DNA from: Chara braunii
Taxonomy: Eukaryota; Streptophyta; Charophyceae; Charales; Characeae
NCBI GenBank assembly: GCA_003427395.1
Contig: BFEA01000207.1
Coordinates: forward strand, 507,957 to 535,297
Direction of reading: 5' to 3'
Length of the DNA: 27,341 nucleotides
Position numbers and translations under genes: made by a program. Below are positions 1-9,910 of the stretch, in pieces. Numbering within the stretch: position 1 is the stretch's first letter; each line of letters begins with the position of its first letter. The notes under the pieces were generated by a model. The model did not search any database and was not told the origin of the DNA. It saw only the letters and a list, made by a program, of their open reading frames with translations.

Positions 1-1275
1 AAGGGCAACAGCAGTTGCATGACAACAGCAGCCAGTCCATCATAACAGCGACCATGTCTCCAAGATGTTTGGCTTTGCACTTCAGCAGAGCAACGTTCAC
101 ACGCGAATGGGCGGGGCAGGGGGGAGGGGGGAGGGGGTAGCCCCACCCCCCGTCTTCCTGGACTGACCATACGCGACATTTGAATCCTACAATCAAACAT
201 ACGTACCTTGTCTGAACTCACGCTTTTTTCAATGCCACACTCGAACTCGTACGTTAGAGATTCGAAAGAGATTAAAAAAAAGAAGAAGAAGAAAAAAAAG
301 AGATGCAACAAGTGCGACACAAACGATTTCCAAGCTTACAGCATACAATATCCACTGCATGCTGCTGTAGATGTTCCTTCACTATGCATATGAACCGCTG
401 TGACACAAAGACATGCCATAAACTAGGCCGCTCAAGTACGAAGCTGTTGATTATTGGAAAAGCCTCTCCTATTAGTCTGTGTACATCTAGGAAGGGGTGG
501 GCCCATATTGAAATAGGAACCGGTACATCCGTTTGGTTGTTTTGACTTTCTTCCCTTGCTTGCACGTCCTCGGGTAGTGAGGCGTGGGAACAGGGAGAAC
601 TGGGCCATCTGTTGCTGAACGGTGGACTTCATGACCCAGGTGGACTTCATGACCCAGGTATGAACCTGGTCGGTGTGCCTGGATCATACGAAGAGGTTGC
701 ATTTCATGTGAGGAAAGCCGGCGCCGACCAAATGCCCTACCAGACCATTGCCGGGCCTGTTGTCTGAAAAATAAAACATGATACCCGAATGGCTGCGTCC
801 CGGCATTGAACGCAGTAGAAAAGTTTGGCCGGCTTGCTGGTACGGCCAAAAATCAAGACCCCTTCGAAAGTAAGTCCCACAGGGGCCCCTTTTGGGAAAT
901 TTTGCCCCTCAAGTTTCACTTATTTGCGTTACGCCCCTGGAAACACCTCTGGCGAATGGTTCAAATTTGCAAAAGAAAATGTGGGCCTGACATCGTTTCA
1001 TAATTCCCCTGCCGGTGTCGGTTAAACTTTTCAGAATGCCCCTACCAGATAGCCGTCACGTACTTCGGCGGAAAGTTTTGATATGGCCCTACCAACACCG
1101 TCCATCTTTTTCAGTGTGCCCCTGTAGTCGCTGGAGGCCACCTGCAGCCGTTCTTCAGGGCCTGGGAGGTAGCTACCCGGGCGCTGTGCCAACTGTGCAG
1201 AAGGAGGAGACTGCAGCTTTCAACAAACACGCATCCAGGAGGAGGAGGACGAGGACAATGAAGACAGGCAGGCAC
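1..1275. other. Unannotated left end
   Basis: Contains G-rich sequence at 112-140, an A/G tract at 273-302 and an 18-bp duplication. Short overlapping reading frames on both strands have no recognisable domains. No gene seen. Confidence 0.5.
621..656 (+). repeat. 18-bp tandem duplication
   Basis: GGTGGACTTCATGACCCA occurs twice, head to tail. Confidence 0.95.
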
Positions 1276-1383
1276 TACGGTCTTCACCGAATAGAACGCC
1301 TGGTCATTATAGCCGTATTTGGAGCAACTTTCAGTCTAGATGCAGCCATACTGACCGGGCGTTCTATGCAGGTGAAGACCGTA
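1276..1383. repeat. Inverted repeat, arms of about 35 bp
   Basis: TACGGTCTTCACC...ATAGAACGCC at 1276-1310 is inverted at 1348-1383 with a 1-base indel and a few mismatches. The spacer is about 37 bp. It may be a foldback element. Confidence 0.75.
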
Positions 1384-1598
1384 AGACTGGTGGGACTCCA
1401 TTTTGTAGGCAACTTGGAGATCCTTTGGGCGACATACATACTTCAGCAACGCGAACAGGTCACCTACCCAAGTTGGTGATAGGTCATGGTCCTTGGTGGT
1501 CCACACTAAGGTAAGGCAGAGGGGGTGTCACCTACCCAAGCAATGCCGATCAGAGGTATCAAGCGGACTATCACCGCTGGTTGGCACTGAGTGCGCTG

Positions 1599-1645
1599 CA
1601 GGAGGTTGTGTTGTGGGGCTCGAACCCACAACCTCCTGAATGCCT
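1599..1645 (-). mobile_element. tRNA-like SINE head fragment with 12-bp perfect hairpin
   Basis: On the minus strand, GGCATTCAGGAGGTTGTGG runs into GGTTCGAGCCC, a perfect B-box. The first 14 bases are identical to the head of the element at 22095-22577. On the plus strand CAGGAGGTTGTG (1599-1610) is perfectly inverted at 1627-1638 with a 16-base loop. This is either a SINE 5' fragment or a tRNA-like relic; its A-box is not clear. Confidence 0.5.
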
Positions 1646-1895
1646 AGAAAAGAAAAAAAAGGGTATAGAAAGGGAAGGAAAAAAAAAGAAAGAAAGTGAG
1701 CGAGTATTGACTATGAAAAACTTTTCTTTTTGGGTTGTGTGGCTTTTCAGGCCTGGTGGCACTTTTTTTTCCCAGGAGAGGTTTCAGGACACCGGCCCAG
1801 TTTTGGCCAAATTCTGTGCCTAGACTGGCCTTCTCCTTTCAGGCGAGCTTTGCTCATAAGCTAAACTGGCTGAGGCTGCCAGGATAACTCTGGGT

Positions 1896-1898
<3 letters not shown>

Positions 1899-1941
<43 letters not shown>
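1899..1941 (+). repeat. 43-base T run
   Basis: Possibly the tail of a minus-strand retroposon; the adjacent 1980-2146 element is separate. Confidence 0.9.
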
Positions 1942-1944
<3 letters not shown>

Positions 1945-1979
1945 TTCAGTCCATTCATATTATCAAAAAGAGAGATCTT

Positions 1980-2146
1980 CGAGGCCGGGGACCTCACAAT
2001 TCCACCTGGAGTTATCCTGCAGCATCAGCCGGTTTAGCTTAAAACGAAACCTGTTAACTTCCTTTACCAACAAAACTAAGTCTTTTCCACAATAACGCCT
2101 CTGCTGTCTCCTATAGGCGGGTTGAATTGTGAAGTCCCCGGCCTCG
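1980..2146. mobile_element. Small inverted-repeat element (MITE-like), 167 bp
   Basis: The ends CGAGGCCGGGGAC and GTCCCCGGCCTCG are perfectly inverted; pairing extends to about 26 bp (TCACAATTC) with two mismatches. No target duplication is evident, so its class is open. Confidence 0.6.
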
Positions 2147-2412
2147 TTGTTGGATGGATTAAAAAAACTTTTCGGCTTTTTCTTTGGAACAAAACACAGG
2201 CAGTACGTAGATTTCTTTTTTTCCATTTTTATTTTTACGTTGTTTTCACTGTGTGACACCCCAGCTAGGCTGAAGGAAAAGGGAGGGAAAAAAAAGTGCA
2301 TGCGCTGAATTCGGATAGGACCACGGCATTCTTGGAAGGAAAAAAAAAAAGGTACACGGCAGCACTCACGAACCATGGAAAAGAAGAAGTACAAGTGAAC
2401 TGCTGCGCCTTT

Positions 2413-2660
2413 GACAACACTCTAGACGTTCTTGCGGTCAGATTCGTCGAGGGTGTGTGCAATTGCAGTTAGATGCATTCTGGAAAGTTGCTAGTGTCAG
2501 TATGCCCTTGGATGGGCAGTGTATGGGGCTTGCCACACAGGCTTTCGAAACGCGCAAAATCTACTCTATGTCTTCGCCACAGCCTTTCGAAACAAGTTTC
2601 TTTCGAAAAAGTTTCGAAACCTGTCAGATTGGCCCGGCGTCGAAAGTCATTTCGAAGAGA
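2413..2660 (+). repeat. TTCGAAA-rich dispersed repeat, related to 3484-3665
   Basis: CAACACTCTAGACGTTCTTG and GATGCATTCTGGAAA recur at 3621-3662. GGCTTGCCACACAGGCTTTC (2528-2547) is the inverse of the GGCTGTGTGGCGAGCC segment near 3571. Many TTTCGAAA motifs occur. No coding function was recognised. Confidence 0.5.
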
Positions 2661-2910
2661 TGAGATCCTCCCGCCTGTCACGAGTGTTTCCTCGAAAGAC
2701 CTAGAGTGGTCTTGTGAAAAGGCCCACTCAAAATGGTCGATTGGCGAAAAAAAAAAAAAAAAAAAAAAAGGGTCTGCCTGCCTCCACTACTCTCTCCTTT
2801 TTTTTTCCCTTTTTTTTTTTCCTTTTTTTTTCCCAAGAAACAACCCGAGTGAGTGCTAGGGGTGCTGATAAGGGCAGACACCACTAGCATGCTCGGGGAG
2901 GCTCCATCTT

Positions 2911-2954
2911 TTGGTGGGGAGCAACACCTGCTGGAAACCGGGTCCAGCGTCCCT
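2911..2954 (+). repeat. Dispersed repeat related to 7211-7252
   Basis: TTGGTGGGGAGC and ACCTGCTGGAAA followed by CGGGTCCAG are shared in order with 7211-7252. The second copy lies just upstream of the LINE leader repeat, so this may be a fragment of the same element family. Confidence 0.6.
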
Positions 2955-3483
2955 TAACATTTTTGGAAGGGGTAGTTTGTAAACAAACAGGAGTTATGTA
3001 ACCCTGCCACGTGTTCATCCTACTATAAACATGAGTGATCACCTGAATCGACACGCAGGCACACATCCTTAATCCGATGAGCAGCATTGATTGCCCTCAA
3101 CCGAGGGGATTAACTGTCCATCGCAGTCTAACATCATATCCCTAGTCTGAATCCCTCATCATCTACAAAATCGCTCTTGCAGCACCTGGGGAGGAGGGGC
3201 ATTCAGAATAGGGGGCTAGAAAGTCAATTATAGCAAAACCTTGGACAAAGTCCGACTCCACCATTGCACTCTATTATGTAAGGTTGCCTGCACCATATCC
3301 CCCCCATGATCCTCATACTCATAATCCACGAACCCACTTAAGTGGGGAGGCACATGCACAAAAGACAAAAATTATGGTGGTGTATCTTTCCATGTTCTAG
3401 GCAAAGATTCACACTCTCGTTTTACACGCATCGAGAGCAGTGACTCAGGCCCAAATCTGCATATAGAAAGGCCTCAGTGTTTC

Positions 3484-3665
3484 AAAGTCTGTGTGGCGAG
3501 GGGGGGTTGCTTTCGACGAGCAGCCTTTCAAAAAAAGTCTGACACCTTTCAGAGAAAGCCTTCATTCGAAAGGCTGTGTGGCGAGCCCCTATCTTTCCTC
3601 CCAGCCATGTGTATGTTTCCAACAACACTCTGGACGTTCTTGCTGTCAGATGCATTCTGGAAAAT
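3484..3665 (+). repeat. Dispersed repeat, related to 2413-2660
   Basis: It contains two GTGTGGCGAG motifs (near 3490 and 3577) and the CTGGACGTTCTTGCTGTCAG segment shared with 2413-2445, and is followed by an A run. Confidence 0.5.
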
Positions 3666-3841
3666 TGAAGGACTCCGAGTCATTCTTGCTTTCTTTTTCT
3701 GTATTTGAAAAAAAAAAAAAAAGATACAGTAGATTTTCTGTCCTTTCCTCCTGCCCCTCGCGGCAGCAGGGCACAGTCTCAAAAAGTTGGCCTGTGCATC
3801 TTTCCGTGTTCCAACCGAGGAGTCGTTCTCAGGGCATACTC

Positions 3842-3958
3842 ACACTAGGCCCTCAAAATCACAAAATTGCAAAATCAGTGGCCAGATCGAGTCCTTGTAA
3901 ACGAAGGACTCGATCTGGCCGCTCATTTTGCGATTTTATGATTTTGAGGGCCTAGTGT
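3842..3958. repeat. Long foldback hairpin (55-bp arms, 7-base loop)
   Basis: Bases 3842-3896 pair with 3904-3958 with only four mismatches by my count, around the loop GTAAACG. Outer ends are ACACTAGGCCCTCAAAATCA and its inverse. It could be a small foldback transposon or a hairpin RNA source. No clear target duplication was found. Confidence 0.9.
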
Positions 3959-3965
3959 AAGGGGC

Positions 3966-6694
3966 TCGTTAGACACTCCTTGGGGCGTCCTCCGGGCCGA
4001 AGGAAGTTTCCTTAGGGGTTTTGAAGGAAATTCCCACCGTTGTTCCACCTATCATTGGGGTGGTCTCCCAAGGATGATTCCTTTCAGTCGTTGGCAGCCA
4101 TTTTCATAATATTATAGTCAGCCGGGGGGGGGGGCAATGCCTTGGTCCATTGGGTGATGTCCGTCTTGCTACGGTGTGGTCCAGCTGCCGAAGGCGGGAA
4201 ATTTTGAAAGGCGCTGGCAACCAGAACAACCCCCCCCCCCTTAAAAAGCAATGGACCTCCCCGTTCGAAAATCAAATTTCAAATTGGGTGCTGGACGTCA
4301 CGACGGCGATGCGGCGCAGGTGGCGTCCATATCTGCGATGGTGGAAACGGGCATTTGCAGCGGCGCAGTGGAGTCCTCGTACGTCGTCACGAATTTGTGA
4401 GCGCCCCGTGAAGGTCCATCGGCATCGCCTTTGCATGCCGCCACGCCTATGTGTTGAGTCAAGCACACACGAGGAACATCGTCGGGGACTTGGCGTTGAG
4501 GTTACCGTGGTCGTGGCAAGTTGGTAAGCTGTTGTATTTTTGTGGTTCATGAGCATTGCAACACACGTGCCGATGGAGGGCGGCAACTTTTATGGACGTG
4601 CGAAGTTAACGACGATCAAGAAGACCGCCGGGGCGGCGGCCGTGGCGGCCGTGCTCTTTCGTTTTCAGTAGGAGAGTGTATTGGGAAGAAGAGAGCGCAG
4701 ATCCGCACACGAAGGAGGAAAACACTTCATCAAGTCCCGGTCGAAGGGCTGGATACTGTGGCCATCACCGAGGCTGCAGTTCAGGTTTGTTGCACCATGG
4801 GTTGCAGTGTTCTTCCACGAGGGATGCTGAGGTGGTGGATGAAAAGGAGGACTGGGGGGCGCGTGAGAGGATCTCAGGCAATGCGATGATGTGACGGAGG
4901 AGTACTTATGGGAGAAGCTGTGTATGCCGCAACGTGTCTTTCGGGTGATGGCGATTGCATCCAGTGTGGAAGAACGCCCGCGGGATGCGCTGCCGATGTC
5001 GATGTCGACTGCAGTCGGTGTCGATCCCTCCTCTTCTCTGCTGGAGGCCTTTGATAGAGGTCAGCCATCAACGATAGAGGAAGCACACGTGGAACAGGAG
5101 GACCACGACAAGCAAAATTGTGACTAGAGCAGTAGTAGCAACCTCAATAGAGGTCGGCCATAAACAACACGTACGACAGGGCCGTAATTCTACGCCGACG
5201 GTGAAAGTCCACCGAACGGCGACGATGAGGGGAGCAGATGGTAGAGGACAACATGCGACGCACACACTCTAACGGGTCGTACGCTCTTGCACTATGAGTC
5301 GGGCCGTGGCCTGCGCGGTGGCTTCTGGAGTGGTCCACTGAAGACTTGCTCTTTGCCTATCGCCCCTCCATGTCGACGTCCTTCTTCGCAAACCGCTTCT
5401 TACCTGTACCTCTAGGCACCCTGTTGAGGATGCAAACGCGGAAGAAGACGACAAAAACAACCAAAAGGACCAGGAGCAACAACATCAGCCTTCGAAAGAC
5501 GTCGATCATGAAAGCCAAGTGGGGAAGGGCAGTAGCAAGACGACGATGGTACACCTCCAGCAAACGGCGACGAAGAGGGCTGCAAACGGCGGACCGCAGC
5601 ATGGGACAAACGCCTTGTAACTTTTTTCGCCGCAGAATACAATGGGCAATCGGAGCAAGAGGGGTCGGCTGAAGTACTCAACTTTGCCGAACGTTCGACC
5701 CCTTTCCGTTTGGCAGCACACACTACAAGCACTGGTCGACGACATCCGTGGGGGCCGGTCGCCCACCAACGGTTACCGTTGGCGTAACGTTCCTGGAAGC
5801 CTAACGTTGAAGACCCACGATGTCCGTGCGCTACCTGGTGGGAACTCCAATGGACCAGCCGACGAAAATTTCTTGCCGACGACGGGTTCCATCGCCGCTC
5901 CAATTATCGCAGATCCTTGACCTCCAAGGGACCTCGGGAGGCATTGTCGTTCCAGCCCCTGTTTACAAGTCGGACGTGACATGTCAAGGTGCCTTACATG
6001 AATGCAGTATAGATTGTCATCATAAGTATGAAGATAAAAGCTCGCCCGAGCTATCCCTTCATAATCCTCAGTGCATAAGGCATACAAAGCACATGCTAGC
6101 TGAATCGCCGGCAGGAGCAAGTTTCTTGGATTTCCTCAGTTTTATTCCTTCTCTATGGGTATACGATGACGGGGGAGATTGATCCAAAGCATGAGCGTTC
6201 AGCTGCTGCAGGATTTGGTCTGCAACAGCTCGCCCTGGTGGAGACCACCTATCAGTGCAGCGCTCTGTAGCCGGTGCATATGGTAATCTATTTTGCTCCT
6301 CAGGCTGCTGTGCCCCGTCCTTCGTCAGGCAAGGAAGAGGGAATTCCGACTGCGTTTGCACTAGGTGTATGACCAACACCGCATGTGGGACATGCTGGGA
6401 GAGAGAGACACAAACTTTCTATGATAGCTTCCTGGAAGCAGCGACGACGCATCGGATGTTGCTTACATGTCATCAGCAAAGAAGGCTGACATGTGCAATT
6501 ATTCAAGCATGGCATATCAAGGCCACAACGACATGTTGGGCAAGTAATCAACGGGCAGCAGGGGGGGGTGACTACAAGGCAAAGGATCTCAGTTTTGTGG
6601 CAAAGGCTAGCAGCAACCATCCCTTCATAGTGTTCGAAGCAGAGTCTACGCCGTGCACATGGTACCCGGACTGTACCCATGTGACGATACAGTG
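3966..6694. other. Non-coding or unrecognised region with diverged internal duplication
   Basis: Several open frames of 60-160 codons overlap on both strands, none with a recognisable domain. On the minus strand two segments (5265 to 5070 and 5600 to 5400) resemble each other, sharing CTCATCGTCGCCGTT / CTCTTCGTCGCCGTT and then a hydrophobic Val/Leu-rich translation. This could be a decayed element; I cannot name it. A G run (near 4124) and a C run (near 4231) are also present. Confidence 0.35.
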
Positions 6695-6728
6695 GGTGTG
6701 CGTGTGTGAGTGTGTGTGTGTGTGTGTG
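6695..6728 (+). repeat. (TG)n microsatellite
   Basis: Interrupted TG dinucleotide repeat. Confidence 0.9.
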
Positions 6729-6811
6729 CAATCTTTTTTGGGGGGGAACTGCTCCTGGGTCACCTTTTAGTCTAAACGACCAGTACATGACAATTGGAGA
6801 ACCTGGTTTGA

Positions 6812-6919
6812 GCCTCTCCAAAAAATTAGGAGGCCGAGCTCCGTAGATAAAATGAATCGTCGGCGGGCGGCCTTCGAAAGCGGCCCGCGATCGATAGCTG
6901 GCATGTACTGGTGCTTTAA
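6812..6919 (+). repeat. 108-bp direct repeat, copy 1 (LINE leader-related)
   Basis: The stretch from GCCTCTCCAAAAA to CTGGTGCTTTAA recurs at 7315-7422 at the same length with scattered substitutions. Both copies carry the TTCGAAAGCGG core. The second copy directly abuts the start of LINE ORF2 similarity, so this may be a duplicated leader unit or the remnant of another element copy. Confidence 0.8.
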
Positions 6920-7210
6920 GAAAAGACAAAGTGGCGCTGATGTCATCGTTTGAGTTTCAGAATGTGCAAATTCAGCCGGGGGGGGTTGAAAGTTGAAACC
7001 GTGGCCCGTTTTTTTGAAGTGTCGGGAATGCAGATTTAGCAACAGTTTTTTTTAATTTGCCCTGTTTATTTCGAGAACTGTTAATTTAAGTTGCCTAATA
7101 TTCCAACTGCTAGGTGTTTAGGCAAAATGTTCAGGGGAGGATACCACCCACTTCAGGAGGCGATACTAGCGCACTCTTCTAGTGGCCGTCCCTGTGAGGC
7201 GAATTCATCA

Positions 7211-7252
7211 TGTTGGGGAGCTGCACCTGCTGGAAAACGGGTCCAGTATCCC
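7211..7252 (+). repeat. Dispersed repeat related to 2911-2954
   Basis: This is the partner of 2911-2954 with a few mismatches, located between the two 108-bp leader repeats. Confidence 0.6.
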
Positions 7253-7314
7253 GAATGATACATGTGACACATTGATCCAATTTTGCTCCTGGTACTGGTT
7301 TCAACCTGTTTTGT

Positions 7315-7422
7315 GCCTCTCCAAAAATTTAGGAGGCCGAGCTCTGTAGATAAAATTAATCGGCGGCAGGCAGCCTTCGAAAGCGGTCCGCGGCCGATAG
7401 CTGGCATGTACTGGTGCTTTAA
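7315..7422 (+). repeat. 108-bp direct repeat, copy 2, abutting LINE ORF2
   Basis: This is the second copy of the 6812-6919 unit, in the same orientation. It ends two bases before the ORF2 similarity begins at 7425, which suggests it belongs to the LINE 5' leader. Confidence 0.8.
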
Positions 7423-7424
7423 TC

Positions 7425-8200
7425 AATGCCAATGGCTTAGCTCAACCAAATGACCAGAAGACTGACGCATTATGGAAACTTATGACCTGAGACATGGGGG
7501 GTAAATGGCCTGATGCAATAGGAGTTCAAGAAACGCACCTCACTGACTCCATCCCCCATCAAGCTCGGGCCCGACAGATCTGGCCGCACACATCATTTGC
7601 AGCACCGGCCAAATCAGCGGCGTCGACAGGGGTGGCCATTTGGCTGCCCCCCTCCACGAGACTTACACCAGTGCATGCACAGTGGGACCACTCAGTAGGA
7701 AGATGGGTCTGGCTAAGGGCGAAGACTGGGAAAGAGGAAATCTGCTTGGTCTGCATTTATGCCCCCAACGACCCAACGTATAGAGCGCATTTTTTTAACA
7801 ACCTGCTTCAGACCCTCCCTAAAGACGTCCCCATCGTCATGATAGGTGATTTCAATACAGCGCTAGACCCCACCCTGGATAGAAGGTCAGCATCGTCATC
7901 ACCATCATCATCGGTTTCACATGCCACCCAAAATAGAGGTAGGGAGAGAGGACCCGACAGTGTGGCACTAGCTCACATGATGACAGAGTTGGGTTTGTTC
8001 GACTCCTATCGACACCTCTATCCCACTACACGTGTGTGAGATCGAGAGGGAGGCAGACCTCTCCAACTCAAGGATAGACATGGGGCTCCTCTCGGAAGAC
8101 CTCACATTCCTCCTCGTGATGGCGGATATACTCCCCTTCTCCCCGTGCAGATCCTTCGACCACCGAATGATTGCTATGGGTTTCTCATTTCATACACATG
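7425..8200 (+). pseudogene. LINE ORF2 part: AP-type endonuclease domain
   Basis: This domain nicks target DNA to prime reverse transcription. The frame is open from 7491 to 8036 after the stop at 7488, then shifts by one and continues as EREADLSNSRIDMG. Visible family motifs are QETHL, YAPND and GDFN, which contribute metal-binding and catalytic residues. The final SDH motif reads FDH, which would weaken activity. The 1-bp frame change near 8034 lies in a GTGTGTG run, a common slippage context. Confidence 0.85.
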
Positions 8201-8839
8201 TGACCAGGGGCCCCGGATACTTCAAATTCAACACATCTCTCCTTAAGCTATCAACCCTGAACAATCACGTCAAAAAATTCTGGGAATACTGGTCAGCTCA
8301 AAGGCCGACGGAAGGATCAATAGTTGAATGGTTCAATAAGGGCATCGCACAACTAAGAGAGAGTTAAAAAACTCTCAATCCAAATTGCACGCCAAAGAAA
8401 GTTGGTGCTTGACAGCCTGCTCGTGAAAATGGAAGACTGGGACAGACGTCTTATGGAGGATCCCACAGACCTACCCACGTTCAACGCCCTTCAGAGGGCA
8501 AGAGCCCAACTTCACGATCACATAGACAGCCAAAACGAGAAATGACGTATACAAGCAAAAAAAAAAAAAAATGCAACAGATGGTCTCATGACTAAAACTG
8601 TTTTTAACAAAGCTAGGGCCAGAAGCAGACACAACACAGTCCCTGCCCTGAAACACCCGTTTGACGACTCCCAACCAGTGGCAAAAAATGCCTATAAAAT
8701 TGTAGACTATGCCTCTACATATTATAGGCATTTTTTCACCTCTGAGTCTGGGAGTCGACAGTAGCAACTGCTGGAGGATTCCAAAAAGACCCTCCTAGAT
8801 GCTCTCCCAGCGTTACTGGCTATAGGCCAAAGCCGGGCA

Positions 8840-9910
8840 TTGAACACACCCCTAACCCAAGCAGAGCTCCTCAAGGCACTGCAAGAGATGGATGCCGACA
8901 AAACTCCCGGACTGGACGCGTTCCCTAAGGAATTTTGGCTGCATTTTTTGGATGTATTCGCTAGGGACTTCACAACATACGTGACGGCGACCTTCCACGA
9001 GGAGACATTCGGGAATATGATTGGGCAGGGTGTGACTACGCTGTTACACAAAAAGGGTGACCGGGAGGAGATTCGCAACTATCGTCCAATAACGCTGCTA
9101 CCGGTCTCATACATAATTGTAGCGAAAGCATCAGCCAATAGATTTTTACCCCTGCTGCCGCACCTCATTCACCCGGATCAGTCAGGCTTTATGCCCCATA
9201 GAAATATTCAGGATAACATCCTCTTAGTGAATGAGACCATTCGATACGCACGTCAGAGGAAGGTCGAAGCCGCTATCCTCTTCATCGACTTTGAGAAAGC
9301 CTACGACCACGTAGATTGAGACTTCCTTGATATGTGCTTAACCAAGATGCGATTCGGGTCCCTCTTTCGCAATGGATTTCTATACTACAGCGGACGGCGT
9401 CGACCAACATTATGCTCAATGGTCATCTGGCTCCCCCATTTGGCCTGCAACGGTCGGTGAGACAAGGAGACCCTATAGCCTCGATGCTATTCGTCCTGGT
9501 GATGGAGGCTCTCGCAGCAATGATCAGAGTCAATCATCACATCCAAAAAATAAGGGTACCGGAAGTCCCGGCGCACCTCATCCCCACCACCTCGCTTTTC
9601 GCAGACGATCTCACGGTCCTCTTTCGGGCAAATGCAAACAGCTTTAGAGCCTTGGCTCACACCATACACCTGTTTGAGGTGGTGGCGGATATGAAGGTGA
9701 ATTGGGGGACAAAGACGGAAGGATGGTGGCTTCACCCACTAAATGAAAACCCCCCGATGGCCCCGCTGGTGGCATGGAGGGATAGAGAGACAACAATCAG
9801 AGTATTGGGAGTGAAGTTTAGTGAACCTGACAGCCATGGGTCCCCCCCCGGACCATGGGGACACGTTAGTGAACTTAGCTATCCAACGGATGTCATGTTG
9901 GGATGGTAAG
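8840..9910 (+). pseudogene. LINE ORF2 part: reverse transcriptase domain
   Basis: The conserved blocks appear in order: finger motif with RNYRPITLLP, then PDQSGFMPHRNIQDN, motif A FIDFEKAYD, motif B RQGDPIAS, and motif C FADD with the two catalytic aspartates. A TGA at 9317-9319 falls where Trp is expected (DHVD-stop-DFLD), a single G-to-A change from TGG, and the frame moves by one near 9362. The block order and FADD box identify a non-LTR rather than an LTR-type enzyme. Confidence 0.9.

Noticed and set aside
3491-3955. 154-codon plus-strand open frame
   Set aside because: It runs through a dispersed repeat, an A run and into the 3842-3958 hairpin, so its C-terminus is hairpin sequence.
6300-6929. 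209-codon minus-strand open frame
   Set aside because: It spans a TG microsatellite (His-Thr repeats) and half of a dispersed direct repeat, and shows no domain; the second copy of the repeat is not open in the same frame.
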